Shown: one piece after another, positions 26,899-36,778 of the stretch
Layout of the letters: every line of letters starts with the position of its first letter
Numbering within the stretch: the stretch's first letter is position 1
Origin: Rhizobium leguminosarum bv. trifolii WSM1325
Lineage (GTDB): Bacteria > Pseudomonadota > Alphaproteobacteria > Rhizobiales > Rhizobiaceae
Length of the DNA: 64,000 nt
Direction of reading: 5' to 3'
NCBI GenBank assembly: GCA_000023185.1
Contig: CP001622.1
Span: forward strand, 62,001 to 126,000
Translations under genes and position numbers: made by a program
The notes under the pieces: generated by a model
The model's database searches: none
The model's input: the letters and a program-made list of their open reading frames with translations, nothing else
What the model was told of the DNA's origin: nothing

Positions 26899-28695
26899 TC
26901 ATTTCGACGGTGCCGTTTTTCGTCGGAACAGACCCTTCAGATTGTCGAAGAGTTCGACCTTGACGCCGTGGCGCTTCATGATCACCGACTGCTGCGCCAC
27001 CGAGAGCGTGTTGTTCCAGGCCCAGTAGATGACCAGGCCGGCCGGGAAGCTTGCCAGCATGAACATGAACACCAGCGGCATCCAAGTGAAGATCATCGCC
27101 TGCGTCGGATCGGGCGGCGTCGGGTTCATGCGCATCTGCAGGAACATCGTGACGCCCATGATCAGCGGCCAGACGCCGAGATGCAGAATGGTCGGCGCCT
27201 CGAAGGGCAGCAGGCCGAACAGATTGACGATCGTCGTCGGATCGGGCGCCGAAAGGTCCTTGATCCAGCCGAAGAACGGCGCATGCCGCATCTCGATGGT
27301 GATGTAGATCACCTTATAGAGCGAGAAGAAGATCGGGATCTGCAGCGCCACCGGCCAGCAGCCGGCGATCGGATTGATCTTCTCTTCCTTGTAGAGCTGC
27401 ATCGTCGCTTGCTGCAGCCCCATGCGGTCGTCTGCGAATTTCGCCTTCAGTTCCTCCATCTTCGGCTGCATGCGCTTCATGTTCGCCATCGAAGCGTACT
27501 GCTTGCTGGCGAGCGGGAAGAACAGGAGCTTGACGACGATGGTGGTGCACAGGATCGCCACGCCGAAATTGCCGAAGTAGCGGAAGAAGAAGTCCATCAG
27601 CTTGAACATCGGCTTGGTGATGAAATAAAACCAGCCCCAGTCGATCAGCCGGTCGAACTTCGGGATCGAGTAGCTGGCCTCATAACCGTCGATGACGGGC
27701 ACTTCCTTGGCGCCGGCGAAGACGAGGTTCTTCAGCTCGATCGATTGGCCAGGCGCAACGGTGAAGGCATCTTCCTTGTAGTCGGCCTGATAGCGCGGCT
27801 GACCGTCGGCAAAATGCGAGAAGCTTGCCTCATAGGGAGCGCTCTGCGGTGGAACGATCGTCGCGGCCCAGTATTTGTCGGTGATGCCGAGCCAGCCACC
27901 GGTGGATTTGGCCGGCTTGACGGCTTCCTTTTCGGCGGCGGTATATTTGGTTTCGACGAGGCCGTCGTCGCCGATGACGCCGATGAAGCCTTCATGCAGC
28001 ACGTAGACCGAGGGCGTCGTCGGCTTGTTGTAACGCGTGACACGGCCGTAAGAATTGAGCGAGGCGGGAGCCTGGCCGGCATTCTCGATCTTGTCGGCGA
28101 CGGTGAACATGTAGCGTTCGTCGACGGAGATGGTGCGGGTGAAGGTCAGACCCTTGTCATTGGTGTAGGAAAGCGTCACCGGCGTCTTTTCGGTGAGCTT
28201 GGCGCCCTCCGGAGCCGTCCAGAGCGTCGAGGGACCGGGAACGCTGCCTGTCGCGTCACTACCGATATAGCCGAGCTCGGTGAAGTAACCGTCCTTGGTT
28301 TCGGCCGGGCTGAACAGCGTGATGATCGGGCTCGAGTCGTCGACGGTCTCGTGGTAGCCCTTGAGCTTCAGGTCGTCGAGGCGGGCGCCGGCAAGATTGA
28401 TCGAGCCGGAGAGGGCAGCAGTGTCGATGACGACGCGCGGGCTCTTTGCCAGCGCCTGCTCGAGCGTCGCCGTTGCGGCCGCCTGGCTGGTAGGTGCCGC
28501 ACCGCTCGGCTGGGCCGGCGTCTGACCGCCTGCTGCCGGCTGCTGCACCTGCTCGGTCTGCTGCTGCGCCTTCTGGGCTTCCTGCACCTTGCGCTGGGCC
28601 TCGATGCGTGGATTCATATAGAGAAATTGCCAGCCGAGGACGATCAGCACCGAGAGAGCGATCGCAATGAAGTAATTGCGGTTGTTTTCCATCAT
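26899..28695 (-). CDS. yidC: membrane protein insertase YidC
   Basis: 598 residues, the long Gram-negative form. There is an N-terminal membrane anchor (residues 5-24, [20 protein letters not shown]). A Gln/Ala/Pro-rich linker follows, then the large periplasmic beta domain (about 85-355) and the conserved 60KD_IMP insertase core with five membrane segments (about 370-580). The core includes [27 protein letters not shown]. It inserts and folds inner-membrane proteins, alone or with SecYEG. The start codon overlaps the rnpA stop by four bases, so the two are coupled. A long frame on the opposite strand is only a shadow. Confidence 0.97.
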   Translation of the reverse strand: MMENNRNYFIAIALSVLIVLGWQFLYMNPRIEAQRKVQEAQKAQQQTEQVQQPAAGGQTPAQPSGAAPTSQAAATATLEQALAKSPRVVIDTAALSGSINLAGARLDDLKLKGYHETVDDSSPIITLFSPAETKDGYFTELGYIGSDATGSVPGPSTLWTAPEGAKLTEKTPVTLSYTNDKGLTFTRTISVDERYMFTVADKIENAGQAPASLNSYGRVTRYNKPTTPSVYVLHEGFIGVIGDDGLVETKYTAAEKEAVKPAKSTGGWLGITDKYWAATIVPPQSAPYEASFSHFADGQPRYQADYKEDAFTVAPGQSIELKNLVFAGAKEVPVIDGYEASYSIPKFDRLIDWGWFYFITKPMFKLMDFFFRYFGNFGVAILCTTIVVKLLFFPLASKQYASMANMKRMQPKMEELKAKFADDRMGLQQATMQLYKEEKINPIAGCWPVALQIPIFFSLYKVIYITIEMRHAPFFGWIKDLSAPDPTTIVNLFGLLPFEAPTILHLGVWPLIMGVTMFLQMRMNPTPPDPTQAMIFTWMPLVFMFMLASFPAGLVIYWAWNNTLSVAQQSVIMKRHGVKVELFDNLKGLFRRKTAPSK

Positions 28696-29093
28696 ACGTT
28701 CCTGGGGCGTCCGTCTCCGGAGCGCCGGTGTTTCGGCCTGGTTTCCACGCGGGATTTCAGTTCCGCGGCCAATTCCTGGAAGGACGCGTCTAGCACGTCC
28801 CTGCGCGCGACAACCACATAGTCGTGTCCGGGCTGCATTGCAAACCCCGCATGAAGCCGCACCGCCTCTTTCAGGCGGCGGCGCATGCGGTTCCGTTCGA
28901 CCGCGTTGCCATGTTTTTTGGTGACTGTAAAACCGACGCGTGCCTGGCTGTCGGGTTCCTTCCGGTCGAGGACTTCGAGAAGGAAGAGGCCGCCCCGGCG
29001 TTTTTCGCCCTCGCGCGCGGCAAGAAACTGCGGGCGGCTCTTCAGCCGCCCGACAGTGTGTTTTTTCTCACTGATCGTCAATTCGCCCGCCAT
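28692..29093 (-). CDS. rnpA: ribonuclease P protein component
   Basis: 133 residues with the RNase P protein signature [29 protein letters not shown] (the RNR motif that contacts the catalytic RNA). It assists RNase P RNA in 5' processing of tRNA precursors. It lies 20 bases after rpmH, the near-universal rpmH-rnpA order, and overlaps yidC by four bases. The C-terminal 30 residues are basic and variable. Confidence 0.95.
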   Translation of the reverse strand: MAGELTISEKKHTVGRLKSRPQFLAAREGEKRRGGLFLLEVLDRKEPDSQARVGFTVTKKHGNAVERNRMRRRLKEAVRLHAGFAMQPGHDYVVVARRDVLDASFQELAAELKSRVETRPKHRRSGDGRPRNV

Positions 29094-29113
29094 CTCTTAC
29101 CGGGCAGCCCGGC

Positions 29114-29248
29114 TTACGCCGACAGACGATTGCGGCCCTGCGCGCGGCGGGCTGCGATGACCTTGCGGCCACCCTTCGTGGACATGCGCGCACGGAAACC
29201 GTGGCGACGCTTGCGAACAAGCTTGGATGGTTGGTAGGTACGCTTCAT
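29114..29248 (-). CDS. rpmH: 50S ribosomal protein L34
   Basis: 44 residues, very basic: [20 protein letters not shown], then [19 protein letters not shown] and RLSA at the end. This is the standard L34 sequence. It is the first gene of the rpmH-rnpA-yidC transcription unit, with a strong promoter about 110 bases upstream. Confidence 0.97.
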   Translation of the reverse strand: MKRTYQPSKLVRKRRHGFRARMSTKGGRKVIAARRAQGRNRLSA

Positions 29249-29358
29249 TTATTTTAAACACCGCGGAGTGCGGCCCTTCTTGAATTTGCATAATGCAAGG
29301 AGCGTTGTTTTTCGAACGGGCGGGCCATGAAAGGCTTAAGTGACCGAACGTGCGCGGG

Positions 29359-29387
29359 CTTATAAGGATGAAGCCTGTAAAAGTCAA
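29359..29387 (-). promoter_or_regulatory. rpmH promoter
   Basis: On the minus strand TTGACT (29387-29382) and TATAAG (29364-29359) are separated by 17 bases, close to consensus, as expected for a ribosomal protein operon. The 419-base gap between rpmH and the next plus-strand gene holds this promoter and otherwise no gene. Confidence 0.8.
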
Positions 29388-29667
29388 TTATGCCGGATAA
29401 TTTCGCTCTGCGCTGCCGGCCCCTAAAGTAATTTCGCACTCTGGTGTTAAGAAATGAGGCATGCCCCGAGTGGTTGTAGTTTTCGTCGTGGCAGATCGAT
29501 TGCCCCTGTTTTCAGGCGCTTAGGTCGGACAACCGTATTCGGCATGGATCATTTCCGAAGCCACAATCGTAAATATTAGAAATCGAACTTTAATAAATTT
29601 CGCCGATATTCAACGCATCGACTGGGAATTTGCTTTCCAGGCAGTAGCGTAGCTAGGAGGCATTGCA

Positions 29668-31665
29668 TTGAAGATCCGGGGCAAAATTAATCTGCTGGTT
29701 TGCGTGATGGGCGCGGTGGCGCTTTTGATCGGCGCAACGGCGTTGTCCGCCATGCACGAATACAGTCGCAACCTGACGGCTTACGAGCATGCCGCAGCCC
29801 GTGCCTATGCGGGCGAACGCCTCAACCGTTTCGTCACGGCGGTGGTCATGGAAGCGCGCGGCATCTATGCCGCCAAAACGATCAAGGATACGCCGAACTT
29901 CGCCAAGGGCCTGATGGCCGATCTCGACGAGATCGACAAGGTCATCTCGGGCTGGGCGCCGCTCGTTCCCGAGAGCCAGAAGGCCGACTTTGCCAAGCTC
30001 GTCGCCCGCGCCGCGGAATTCCGCACCTTCCGCACGGAAACGGTCCGTCTCGGCACGGAAGTCGGCCCCGAAGCCGCTGGCCAACAGGGCAACAATGACG
30101 CCAACCGCGCCAACCGCAAGGCGTTCCAGGCGGAAATCGATGCGGTCGTCGCCACCGACAAGGCAGCGCTGGAGACCGTCAACGCCGAGATCGAGAGCTT
30201 CCGCTCCTGGGTGCTGATGCTTGTACTCAGCATCACCGGCATCGGCATCGCGGTCGGCGTCGGCATGGGCTTCTATATCGGCACCAGCCATCTCAGCCGC
30301 CCGATCAAGCGCGTCACCCATGCGATCAAGGAAGTTGCCGACGGCAATTTCGACGCCGAGGTCCCCTTTGCCGGCCGTCCGGATGAAATCGGCGAGATGG
30401 CCGCAGCGGTTGCGGTCTTCAAGGCGAACGGCCTGGCCATCAAGCGCCTGAACGCCCAGGAGGCGGCGATGCGCGCCAAGAGCGACGACCTGCAGTCGAG
30501 CATGTCTGTCGTCGTGGCAGCGGCAGCAGCCGGCGATTTCGGCCACCGCATCAGCAAGGATTACGAGGACGATAACCTCAATCAGTTCGCCGGCAACATC
30601 AACATGCTGCTATCGAGCGTCGATGCCGGCATCGGTGAGACCCGCCGCGTCATCGCAAGCCTTGCCGAAGGCGACCTCACCCAGACGATGAGCGGCAACT
30701 TCCAGGGCGCCTTCGCCGAGCTGCAGCAGAACGTCAACAATACCTTCGTTACCCTGCAGGCGACGATGCGCGAAGTGCGCGAGACGACGGAGGCGATGAA
30801 CGGCAACACCGCCGAGCTGCGCAATGCCAGCGACGACCTGTCGAAGCGCACCGAGCAGCAGGCAGCCGCCCTCGAAGAGACCTCGGCGGCACTCGACGAG
30901 ATCACCGCCGTCGTCCAGAATTCCACCGAGCGGGCGCATGAAGCCACCATCATGGTATCCGAAGCCAAGGAGAATGCCGGCCGCTCCGGCGTCGTCGTTC
31001 GCAATGCCGTCGAGGCCATGGGCCGGATCGAGCAGGCCTCGCGCGAAATCAGCCAGATCATCAACGTCATCGATGAGATCGCCTTCCAGACCAACTTGCT
31101 GGCGCTGAATGCCGGTGTCGAGGCGGCACGCGCCGGCGATGCCGGAAAGGGTTTTGCGGTGGTGGCGCAGGAAGTGCGCGAACTCGCCCAGCGTTCGGCG
31201 ACGGCTGCCAAGGACATCAAGGCGCTGATCACCAAATCCGGCAACGAGGTGCAGGTCGGCGTCAAGCTGGTCCAGGCGACTGGCGAGGCGCTGGCCGAAA
31301 TCGGCACCCGCGTTATCGCCATCAATGACCATATCCATTCGATCGCGACGGCTGCGACCGAACAGTCGACCGGCCTCAAGGAAGTCAATACCGCCGTCAA
31401 CCAGATGGACCAGGTGACACAGCAGAACGCTGCGATGGTGGAAGAGACCTCCGCCGCCACGCACAGGCTTTCGGCCGAAGCCGGTGGCCTGGTGCGCCTC
31501 ATTGCCCGCTTCAAACTGTCGGATGATGCGCCGGCACCCGCGGCGCTCGTCCGCAACGAGCCGCATCGGCCGGTCGCCTCGCCCGCCCGCCGCGCAATCG
31601 CCAAGGTCGCACGCGCCTTCGGCGGCAATGCCGCCGCAGCCGAACAGAGCTGGGAAGAGTTCTGA
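29668..31665 (+). CDS. HAMP-containing methyl-accepting chemotaxis protein
   Basis: 665 residues. Two membrane segments (about 7-29 and 190-215) flank a roughly 160-residue periplasmic, mostly helical sensor domain. HAMP domains follow (about 213-266, and a second HAMP-like stretch near 275-360), then the MCP signalling domain (about 390-630) with [20 protein letters not shown]. The C-terminus ends SWEEF, resembling the CheR/CheB-docking pentapeptide. The TTG at 29668 is chosen because TAGGAGG lies seven bases upstream and the first membrane helix begins right after it. The ligand is unknown. A terminator follows the gene. Confidence 0.92.
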   Translation: MKIRGKINLLVCVMGAVALLIGATALSAMHEYSRNLTAYEHAAARAYAGERLNRFVTAVVMEARGIYAAKTIKDTPNFAKGLMADLDEIDKVISGWAPLVPESQKADFAKLVARAAEFRTFRTETVRLGTEVGPEAAGQQGNNDANRANRKAFQAEIDAVVATDKAALETVNAEIESFRSWVLMLVLSITGIGIAVGVGMGFYIGTSHLSRPIKRVTHAIKEVADGNFDAEVPFAGRPDEIGEMAAAVAVFKANGLAIKRLNAQEAAMRAKSDDLQSSMSVVVAAAAAGDFGHRISKDYEDDNLNQFAGNINMLLSSVDAGIGETRRVIASLAEGDLTQTMSGNFQGAFAELQQNVNNTFVTLQATMREVRETTEAMNGNTAELRNASDDLSKRTEQQAAALEETSAALDEITAVVQNSTERAHEATIMVSEAKENAGRSGVVVRNAVEAMGRIEQASREISQIINVIDEIAFQTNLLALNAGVEAARAGDAGKGFAVVAQEVRELAQRSATAAKDIKALITKSGNEVQVGVKLVQATGEALAEIGTRVIAINDHIHSIATAATEQSTGLKEVNTAVNQMDQVTQQNAAMVEETSAATHRLSAEAGGLVRLIARFKLSDDAPAPAALVRNEPHRPVASPARRAIAKVARAFGGNAAAAEQSWEEF

Positions 31666-31687
31666 TCTTTCCTGATCACGTGCCTTC

Positions 31688-31714
31688 AAACGCCGCCTCC
31701 GGGCGGCGTTTTCT
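31688..31714 (+). terminator. terminator after the chemoreceptor gene
   Basis: Ten-base arms AAACGCCGCC / GGCGGCGTTT with a four-base loop followed by TTCTT, 23 bases beyond the stop codon. Confidence 0.8.
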
Positions 31715-31822
31715 TGTGGCGACATGACGCTGCTCGCAAAGATTTGAAAGCGGAGCATCTTGGTCTAATATAGAGCTCAACGGTAAGGGCGGCCTGGGTG
31801 CTGCCGATCGGGCGAGACCAGA

Positions 31823-33343
31823 ATGCCGATTCAAGATCAGGGCGATAATCCTTCGGCGGAAAGCCCGGCCGCCGGCGAGGCTGCAAGGGCGCCGTGCCCG
31901 TCTGCCGGCCTGTTCGGCGGCCTTTCCGGCAAGCTGCTCTGGCTCACCGTCTTCTTCATCATGCTCGCCGAAATCCTGATCTTCTTTCCCTCGGTCGCCA
32001 GCATGCGCGTGCGCTGGCTGCAGGACAGGCTGAATACGGCCGCTGCCGCCGCCATCGTCATCGATGGCCTGCAGCCGGTCGAGCTGCCGCGCGCGCTGCA
32101 GAAAGAGACGCTGGAGGCGACCGGCACCAAGGCGATCGTACTGCGCAAGGACGGCACCTCGCGGCTGCTGGCGACGACCGATATGCCGACCTCCGTCGAT
32201 GAGGCCTACGATCTGACCGACGTGCCGCCGGTAACGGCAATCCGCGATGCGCTCGACACGCTGGTTTTCGGCGGCGGCAGGATGATCCGCGTCTATGGTC
32301 CCGTCGGCGACACCAATACCGGCGTCGAGGTGGTGATGAAGGACAGGCCGCTGCGTAGGGCGATGTTCGTCTATTCCCGCAATGTCCTGTTGCTGTCGGT
32401 GCTGATCTCGTTGTTCACGGCGACGCTGATCTTCTTTGCGATTAACCGCATCCTCATCGGCCCGATCCGCCGGCTGACCGGCAGCATGCAGCAATTCTCC
32501 TCCGATCCCGACAACCCGGCCCATATCTATATCGGCGACGGCGGCCGCGACGAACTGGCGGTCGCCGGCCGCAACCTCACCTCGATGCAGATGGAGCTGC
32601 AAAAGACGCTGAAGCAGCAGAAGAACCTGGCAGCGCTCGGCCTCGCCGTTTCCAAGATCAATCACGACATGCGCAATATCCTGGCGTCTGCGCAGCTGAT
32701 GTCGGACCGGCTGGTCGATGTCGATGACCCGATGGTGAAAAGCTTCGCCCCGAAGCTCTTGCGCACCATCGACCGCGCCGTCGGCTACACCACCGAGGTG
32801 CTGTCCTACGGCAAGGCGAGCGAATCCGCACCGCGCCGCCGCCATATCCGCCTGTTGGAACTGACCCAGGACGTCAAGGACATGCTGGCGATCGATCCGC
32901 AAAGCGGCATCGAATTCGCCGAGCAGATCGGCGCCGAGCTTGAGGTTGATGCCGATGGCGAACAGCTTTTCCGCGTCATCCACAATCTCTGCCGCAACGC
33001 GCTGCAGGCGCTGACCTCGCCGGGCGAGGGCGGCCCGGGCTCCGTCAGGCGCATCACCGTTTCCGCCCAGCGTGTCGGCAGCGTCGTCAGCATCACCGTG
33101 GATGATACCGGTCCCGGCATGCCGCTGAAGGCGCGCCAGAACCTCTTTGCCGCCTTCCGCGGCTCGGCCCGCTCCGGCGGCACCGGCCTCGGCCTCACCA
33201 TCGCCCGCGAGCTGGTGCTCGCCCATGGCGGCACGATCGCGCTGGTGGAAAAACCGACGGTCGGCACGCAGTTCCGCATCGAGATCCCCGATCGCCCGGT
33301 TTCGCTGGAGGATTACCGCAGCCGGGCGCACATTGAAAAGTGA
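31823..33343 (+). CDS. membrane sensor histidine kinase
   Basis: 506 residues. A cytoplasmic, Ala/Pro-rich N-terminal tail precedes two membrane segments (about 37-57 and 185-210) bounding a periplasmic domain of about 125 residues. HAMP follows (about 211-265), then a HisKA-like helix with His in VSKINHDMRNILASAQLMSDRL (about residue 282). The HATPase domain is complete: N box HNLCRNALQAL, G1 DDTGPGMP and G2 GGTGLGLTIAREL. No response regulator gene is next to it, so it is an orphan kinase. The signal is unknown. tRNA-Arg follows 122 bases later. Confidence 0.9.
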   Translation: MPIQDQGDNPSAESPAAGEAARAPCPSAGLFGGLSGKLLWLTVFFIMLAEILIFFPSVASMRVRWLQDRLNTAAAAAIVIDGLQPVELPRALQKETLEATGTKAIVLRKDGTSRLLATTDMPTSVDEAYDLTDVPPVTAIRDALDTLVFGGGRMIRVYGPVGDTNTGVEVVMKDRPLRRAMFVYSRNVLLLSVLISLFTATLIFFAINRILIGPIRRLTGSMQQFSSDPDNPAHIYIGDGGRDELAVAGRNLTSMQMELQKTLKQQKNLAALGLAVSKINHDMRNILASAQLMSDRLVDVDDPMVKSFAPKLLRTIDRAVGYTTEVLSYGKASESAPRRRHIRLLELTQDVKDMLAIDPQSGIEFAEQIGAELEVDADGEQLFRVIHNLCRNALQALTSPGEGGPGSVRRITVSAQRVGSVVSITVDDTGPGMPLKARQNLFAAFRGSARSGGTGLGLTIARELVLAHGGTIALVEKPTVGTQFRIEIPDRPVSLEDYRSRAHIEK

Positions 33344-33465
33344 CGGGGTTTCGCAAGGTGCGGCTGCTGGCAGACAAAGACGCGATTTTTTCAGAAATGC
33401 TCTTGCATTGTCCCGAAGGACGTTTTAGAGGATCGCCACGCAAGCGGCTCCGCCGCATTTTGCAC

Positions 33466-33542
33466 GCACCCGTAGCTCAGCTGGATAGAGCACCAGACTA
33501 CGAATCTGGGGGTCAGGAGTTCGAATCTCTTCGGGTGCGCCA
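33466..33542 (+). tRNA. tRNA-Arg (anticodon ACG)
   Basis: A 77-nucleotide cloverleaf including an encoded CCA end. The acceptor stem pairs GCACCCG with CGGGTGC. The D arm is GCTCAGCTGGATAGAGC. The anticodon stem CCAGA/TCTGG carries loop CTACGAA with anticodon ACG, and the T arm contains GTTCGAATC. ACG is the arginine anticodon normally deaminated to ICG. It borders a region of small accessory genes; no second copy of its 3' end was found in the window. Confidence 0.97.
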
Positions 33543-34023
33543 TTTCTCTTTTCATCGAAAGTCTGCCACGACCTGTTGAACCGCGGGAAGAAATTTGCCG
33601 TTCCAGGTGCTTTGCCGACGCTATCCTTCGTTCGGGCGATCAGGTGGAAGTTTCATTAGCAACAGAGCGAGCAGCGCTGCTCGATTGATTGATTTGGGTT
33701 TTTGGCTTTGCAGTAATTTGCCTAAGGATATCTTCAACCCCGCGGAAAATGCCTAAACACCGCTATCGCAGGTGTTTCGGAAAACGATATTACATATAGA
33801 ATTATTCTAAAGCTAACCGGCAATAAGCTGGTTTGCGAAAAATCTATTCGTAATGGCGAGGATCTCAAGCATAGCGCAACCTTTGCGTCTCTCGCGCATA
33901 TTGAATTTCGTAGGACATTGGGACAAAGTGCCCGCCGCATAACGAATTCGCGACTTTATTATTGCAGTGCGTGCATTTCACTTTTCATGTGAATACCCGG
34001 GTACGTGGTGACGTAAAGGCAAA
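33543..34023. other. 481-base AT-richer spacer
   Basis: No convincing gene. Base composition is noticeably lower in GC than the flanking genes. The last 60 bases, upstream of the SARP-like regulator, contain TTCAC...GTGAA and CCCGGG symmetric elements that could be operator sites. Confidence 0.5.
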
Positions 34024-35955
34024 ATGGCTTTTGTTCTAAACACCTTTGGCAGGTTGCAGCTCGTTGACGGGGAGGGGAGCCTCGTCGCCTTTCCCGAGAA
34101 AGGTTTGCTGCTTCTCGTCTATTTGTTGACGACCGGTGAAGGTTCGGCGGATCGAACGACCTTGGCGCGTTTTCTGTGGGGCGATGCCGATAGGGACGTT
34201 GCGCTTTCGACGTTGCGTAAGCTGATTTCGAGAGTGAAGGCCCGTCAAGCCGAACTCGGAATAAACATTCTCTCATCCCAGGGCAACATGGTCTCTCTCG
34301 ACCGAAAGTCCTTGTCTTCCGACCTCCTGCTATCCGAGACCGACGAAGCGGTCGCGTCGTTCTCTCTGCTTAAACATCTTGTGAAGCTGCTGAACCAACC
34401 CTTTCTGGGGCCGGTTCACTGCCACAGCCGCGAGTTTCAACAGTGGCTTGCCGAGCGCGAAAAATGCCATATCGACCTTCTCGCAAATACATTGAAAACG
34501 GTATCGCGACGAGCGCAGTCGAGAGCGGAATCAGAACTCCTGCGAAAGGCCGCCATTATCCTGTTTCGGACGGAACCGAAGGATCCGGATACGCTGCAGT
34601 TGCTGATAGAGATATTCAAGGCGGAGGAAGAGGTTGAATCGCTTCGGACCTATTTCGAACAGCGGCGTAATTCGATTTCGCGAGGGATCGCGGTACGCGG
34701 CGCATCCGACGGCGCTGACACAAAACCCGTTCGCCCGGCGTTAGTGCCGTCAAGGGAAAAACACGTAACCGCTGCTTCCCTTGAGCCCGAGGACGTCAGC
34801 ATTGCAATTCCTCGCCTGGTGCTGCTTCCACCCAGAAATCAATCCATTCATCCCCAAGCCGGTTTTTTAGCTGCGTCTTTGGTGGAGGATATCACGATTG
34901 GATTTTGCGCCTTCAACAGCCTGCAGGTCATAGCCCCATATTCGGCGGTGCAAATTGGCCACCACATGGAGACCCAGAAGGCCTTCTTTGAACGACATCA
35001 CGTCAATTACATTCTCGACACTCGGATCAGCAATGCGGGCGATGACGTCACCCTGTTCGCCCAACTGATCTTTTTTGACCAGAATCAAATTGTCTGGGCA
35101 GAGAGGTTCAGCCTTGATCATCGGGATCTTGTCAAAGACAGGAGGACTGTCTCTCGACGGATTGCTCTTTCCATATCCAGCGAAATCGAGCGCCATGAGG
35201 CGTTGCGCGAGGATTTGAACCCGGCTGCCTACCATCGATATCTCGTTGGCAGGCGGCATCTGGCGCGGCTGACACTTCCGAATCTACGGCGTGCGCGCAA
35301 GGAGATGAAAGCCGCGCTCAGCCTCAGCCCCGATTTCGCACCGGCGCTGAGTTCAATGGCGCGGACTTACTCCAAGGAATGGTTGTTGACCGCGCGGGGT
35401 GATATCGATCTGTTGAAAACGGCAGAGATCTTGGCAAAGCAGGCCACCGAAACGCGTCCAGATTTTGCCGATGGATATCGCGAGTTCGGCGTGGCGAAAT
35501 TGTTGCAGGGTGCATTTGACGAAAGCGCCGAGGCAATGGAAGTGGCGGAGAGCCTTGCCCCGCACTATGCGGATGTTATTGCCGACTACGCCGACACTTT
35601 GGTTCATTGTTCGCTCCCTGCCATCGCCTTGCGAAAGATCGAGCGGGCAATCGAGCTGAACCCGCTCAGCCCCGACACCTATTTCTGGACCGCTGCCGGC
35701 GCAAATTATGCCCTTGGCGAATTCGAAGCTTCGCTGGATTACATTGGGCAGATGGCCGATGCCAGTTTGGCCGACAGGCTAGCGGCCGCAAGCTGGGCCA
35801 TGTTGGGCCACCAGGACAAGGCGCGGATCTTCGTCAGGAGGTTTCGCGAAGTCAATCCGGACTTCGACGTGGACAAATGGCTGTCTGCGGTTCCGAGTAA
35901 GGAGCAATGGCATAAGGATCTTTACCGAGAAGGCCTGAAGAAAGCTGGATTTTAA
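34024..35955 (+). CDS. SARP-like winged-helix regulator with TPR domain
   Basis: 643 residues, soluble. Residues 1-95 look like an OmpR/SARP-type winged helix (LNTFGRLQLVDGEGSLVAF, then DRTTLARFLWGDADRDVALSTLRKLISRVK), with the characteristic logic of SARP activators. A helical region (about 100-225) resembles the bacterial transcriptional activation domain. A middle domain (about 255-390, PRLVLLPPRNQS... and DTRISNAGDDVTLFAQLIF) resembles the output segment of CadC/adenylate-cyclase-like regulators. The C-terminal half (about 400-600) forms TPR-like repeats (ALSLSPDFAPALSSMARTY, AIELNPLSPDTYFWTAAGA). It probably activates nearby genes; the 72-residue gene starting 28 bases downstream is the obvious candidate. 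Codon use is less GC-biased than in core genes. Confidence 0.75.
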   Translation: MAFVLNTFGRLQLVDGEGSLVAFPEKGLLLLVYLLTTGEGSADRTTLARFLWGDADRDVALSTLRKLISRVKARQAELGINILSSQGNMVSLDRKSLSSDLLLSETDEAVASFSLLKHLVKLLNQPFLGPVHCHSREFQQWLAEREKCHIDLLANTLKTVSRRAQSRAESELLRKAAIILFRTEPKDPDTLQLLIEIFKAEEEVESLRTYFEQRRNSISRGIAVRGASDGADTKPVRPALVPSREKHVTAASLEPEDVSIAIPRLVLLPPRNQSIHPQAGFLAASLVEDITIGFCAFNSLQVIAPYSAVQIGHHMETQKAFFERHHVNYILDTRISNAGDDVTLFAQLIFFDQNQIVWAERFSLDHRDLVKDRRTVSRRIALSISSEIERHEALREDLNPAAYHRYLVGRRHLARLTLPNLRRARKEMKAALSLSPDFAPALSSMARTYSKEWLLTARGDIDLLKTAEILAKQATETRPDFADGYREFGVAKLLQGAFDESAEAMEVAESLAPHYADVIADYADTLVHCSLPAIALRKIERAIELNPLSPDTYFWTAAGANYALGEFEASLDYIGQMADASLADRLAAASWAMLGHQDKARIFVRRFREVNPDFDVDKWLSAVPSKEQWHKDLYREGLKKAGF

Positions 35956-35983
35956 ACACCAATCATTAGAAGAGGGAAAAAGC

Positions 35984-36202
35984 ATGGCTAGAGTTGTTGT
36001 TATTAGTGTTGAAGGCGACGATGATCTCTGGGTCGCTGATCTGGACGCCGGCACGGTGGTGCCTCTTCCGTCTCCCAAGTCGGGCGGGCTGAAAGCGGTA
36101 ACCGACCTTCGAGCAACCGGGGCAATCGTGACAAAGGGCGTCAATCTGGCCGTGGTGGTCAAGTCTGCGGACGCGGCATTGTCGGGCCATTATGATGGCT
36201 GA
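35984..36202 (+). CDS. small protein of unknown function downstream of the SARP-like regulator
   Basis: 72 residues with a good ribosome site (AGAGGGAAAAAGC) before the ATG. It begins MARVVVISVEGDDDLWVADL and ends HYDG. The composition is rich in Val, Ala, Asp and Gly, with no cysteine, no signal peptide and no membrane segment. It starts 28 bases after the regulator stop on the same strand, so co-transcription is likely. I do not recognise a family. It might be a small effector, a partner of the regulator, or a precursor peptide; nothing in the sequence settles this. Confidence 0.65.
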   Translation: MARVVVISVEGDDDLWVADLDAGTVVPLPSPKSGGLKAVTDLRATGAIVTKGVNLAVVVKSADAALSGHYDG

Positions 36203-36294
36203 TCGCGCATAATCTCTGCATCATCACGCTGGATGGCGGGCCGAGATGATCGCTCGCCTTCCAGCGCCAGATAGGCGCCGCACGGGTCGTGGCC

Positions 36295-36540
36295 TCATTC
36301 CTTAATCGGGATTCCGGCTTCGATCGCAGCGTCGATGAACGCCTGCCGCGCCTCTTCCCGGTTTCGTTTGCCCGACATCACATCGGCGCAAACCGCACAG
36401 GCTCTATCCAGGGCAGGACCCTCTTCGGTCGGCCAGTCTTCGACCAGCGCCCATGTCGCGGCTTGGGTCGTCTGGATCACCACCCACTGATCCGGCCCTT
36501 CAAGGGCAAGCGTCACCGGCTTCTTCCAAATGGTTTGCAT
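36295..36540 (-). CDS. DUF982 family protein
   Basis: 81 residues. The pattern WKKPVTLALEGPDQWVVIQTTQAA, then W-ALVEDWPTEEGPALDRACAVC and EARQAFIDAAIEAGIPI is that of DUF982, a small family expanded in Rhizobiaceae with many paralogues per genome. Function is unknown. The frame is complete with a normal start. It stands alone between spacers of roughly 90 and 240 bases, convergent with the SARP-linked small gene. The region 36541-36778 downstream of its start holds nothing recognisable. Confidence 0.8.
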   Translation of the reverse strand: MQTIWKKPVTLALEGPDQWVVIQTTQAATWALVEDWPTEEGPALDRACAVCADVMSGKRNREEARQAFIDAAIEAGIPIKE

Positions 36541-36778
36541 GATCTCAGCACCTCCGCTGCGTGCTCTCTATAGGCTGCTCACATAGCGCGGTTCATCCAG
36601 CGTGGCGAGGTGAGCGGGTGAACGAGATAGTTTCTCCAGCAGCGAGGACATCGTCGCCCGCCTTATAGGACCCATGTCTTGCCCGGAAACTCATGGCCGC
36701 CCCCACGACAGTCTCTGTGTGAGCCCTCGAAGCAATGAAACCCGCAGTCGAATATAACCGCGCATTTGCATGCGACGC

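Noticed and set aside
26032..28821. A 929-codon open frame on the plus strand opposite engB and yidC
   Set aside because: Low-complexity Arg/Asp/His-rich translation, antisense to two certain genes; a shadow of GC-rich codon use.
31676..33331. A 551-codon minus-strand frame opposite the histidine kinase
   Set aside because: The plus strand has complete kinase motifs; the antisense translation is His/Arg/Asp-rich without domains.
33466..33542. tRNA-Arg as the attachment site of an integrated element
   Set aside because: No integrase gene and no direct repeat of the tRNA 3' end were found downstream in the window.
35984..36202. A bacteriocin or other modified-peptide precursor
   Set aside because: No leader/core division, cysteine-rich core or modification enzyme nearby; kept only as an unknown small protein.
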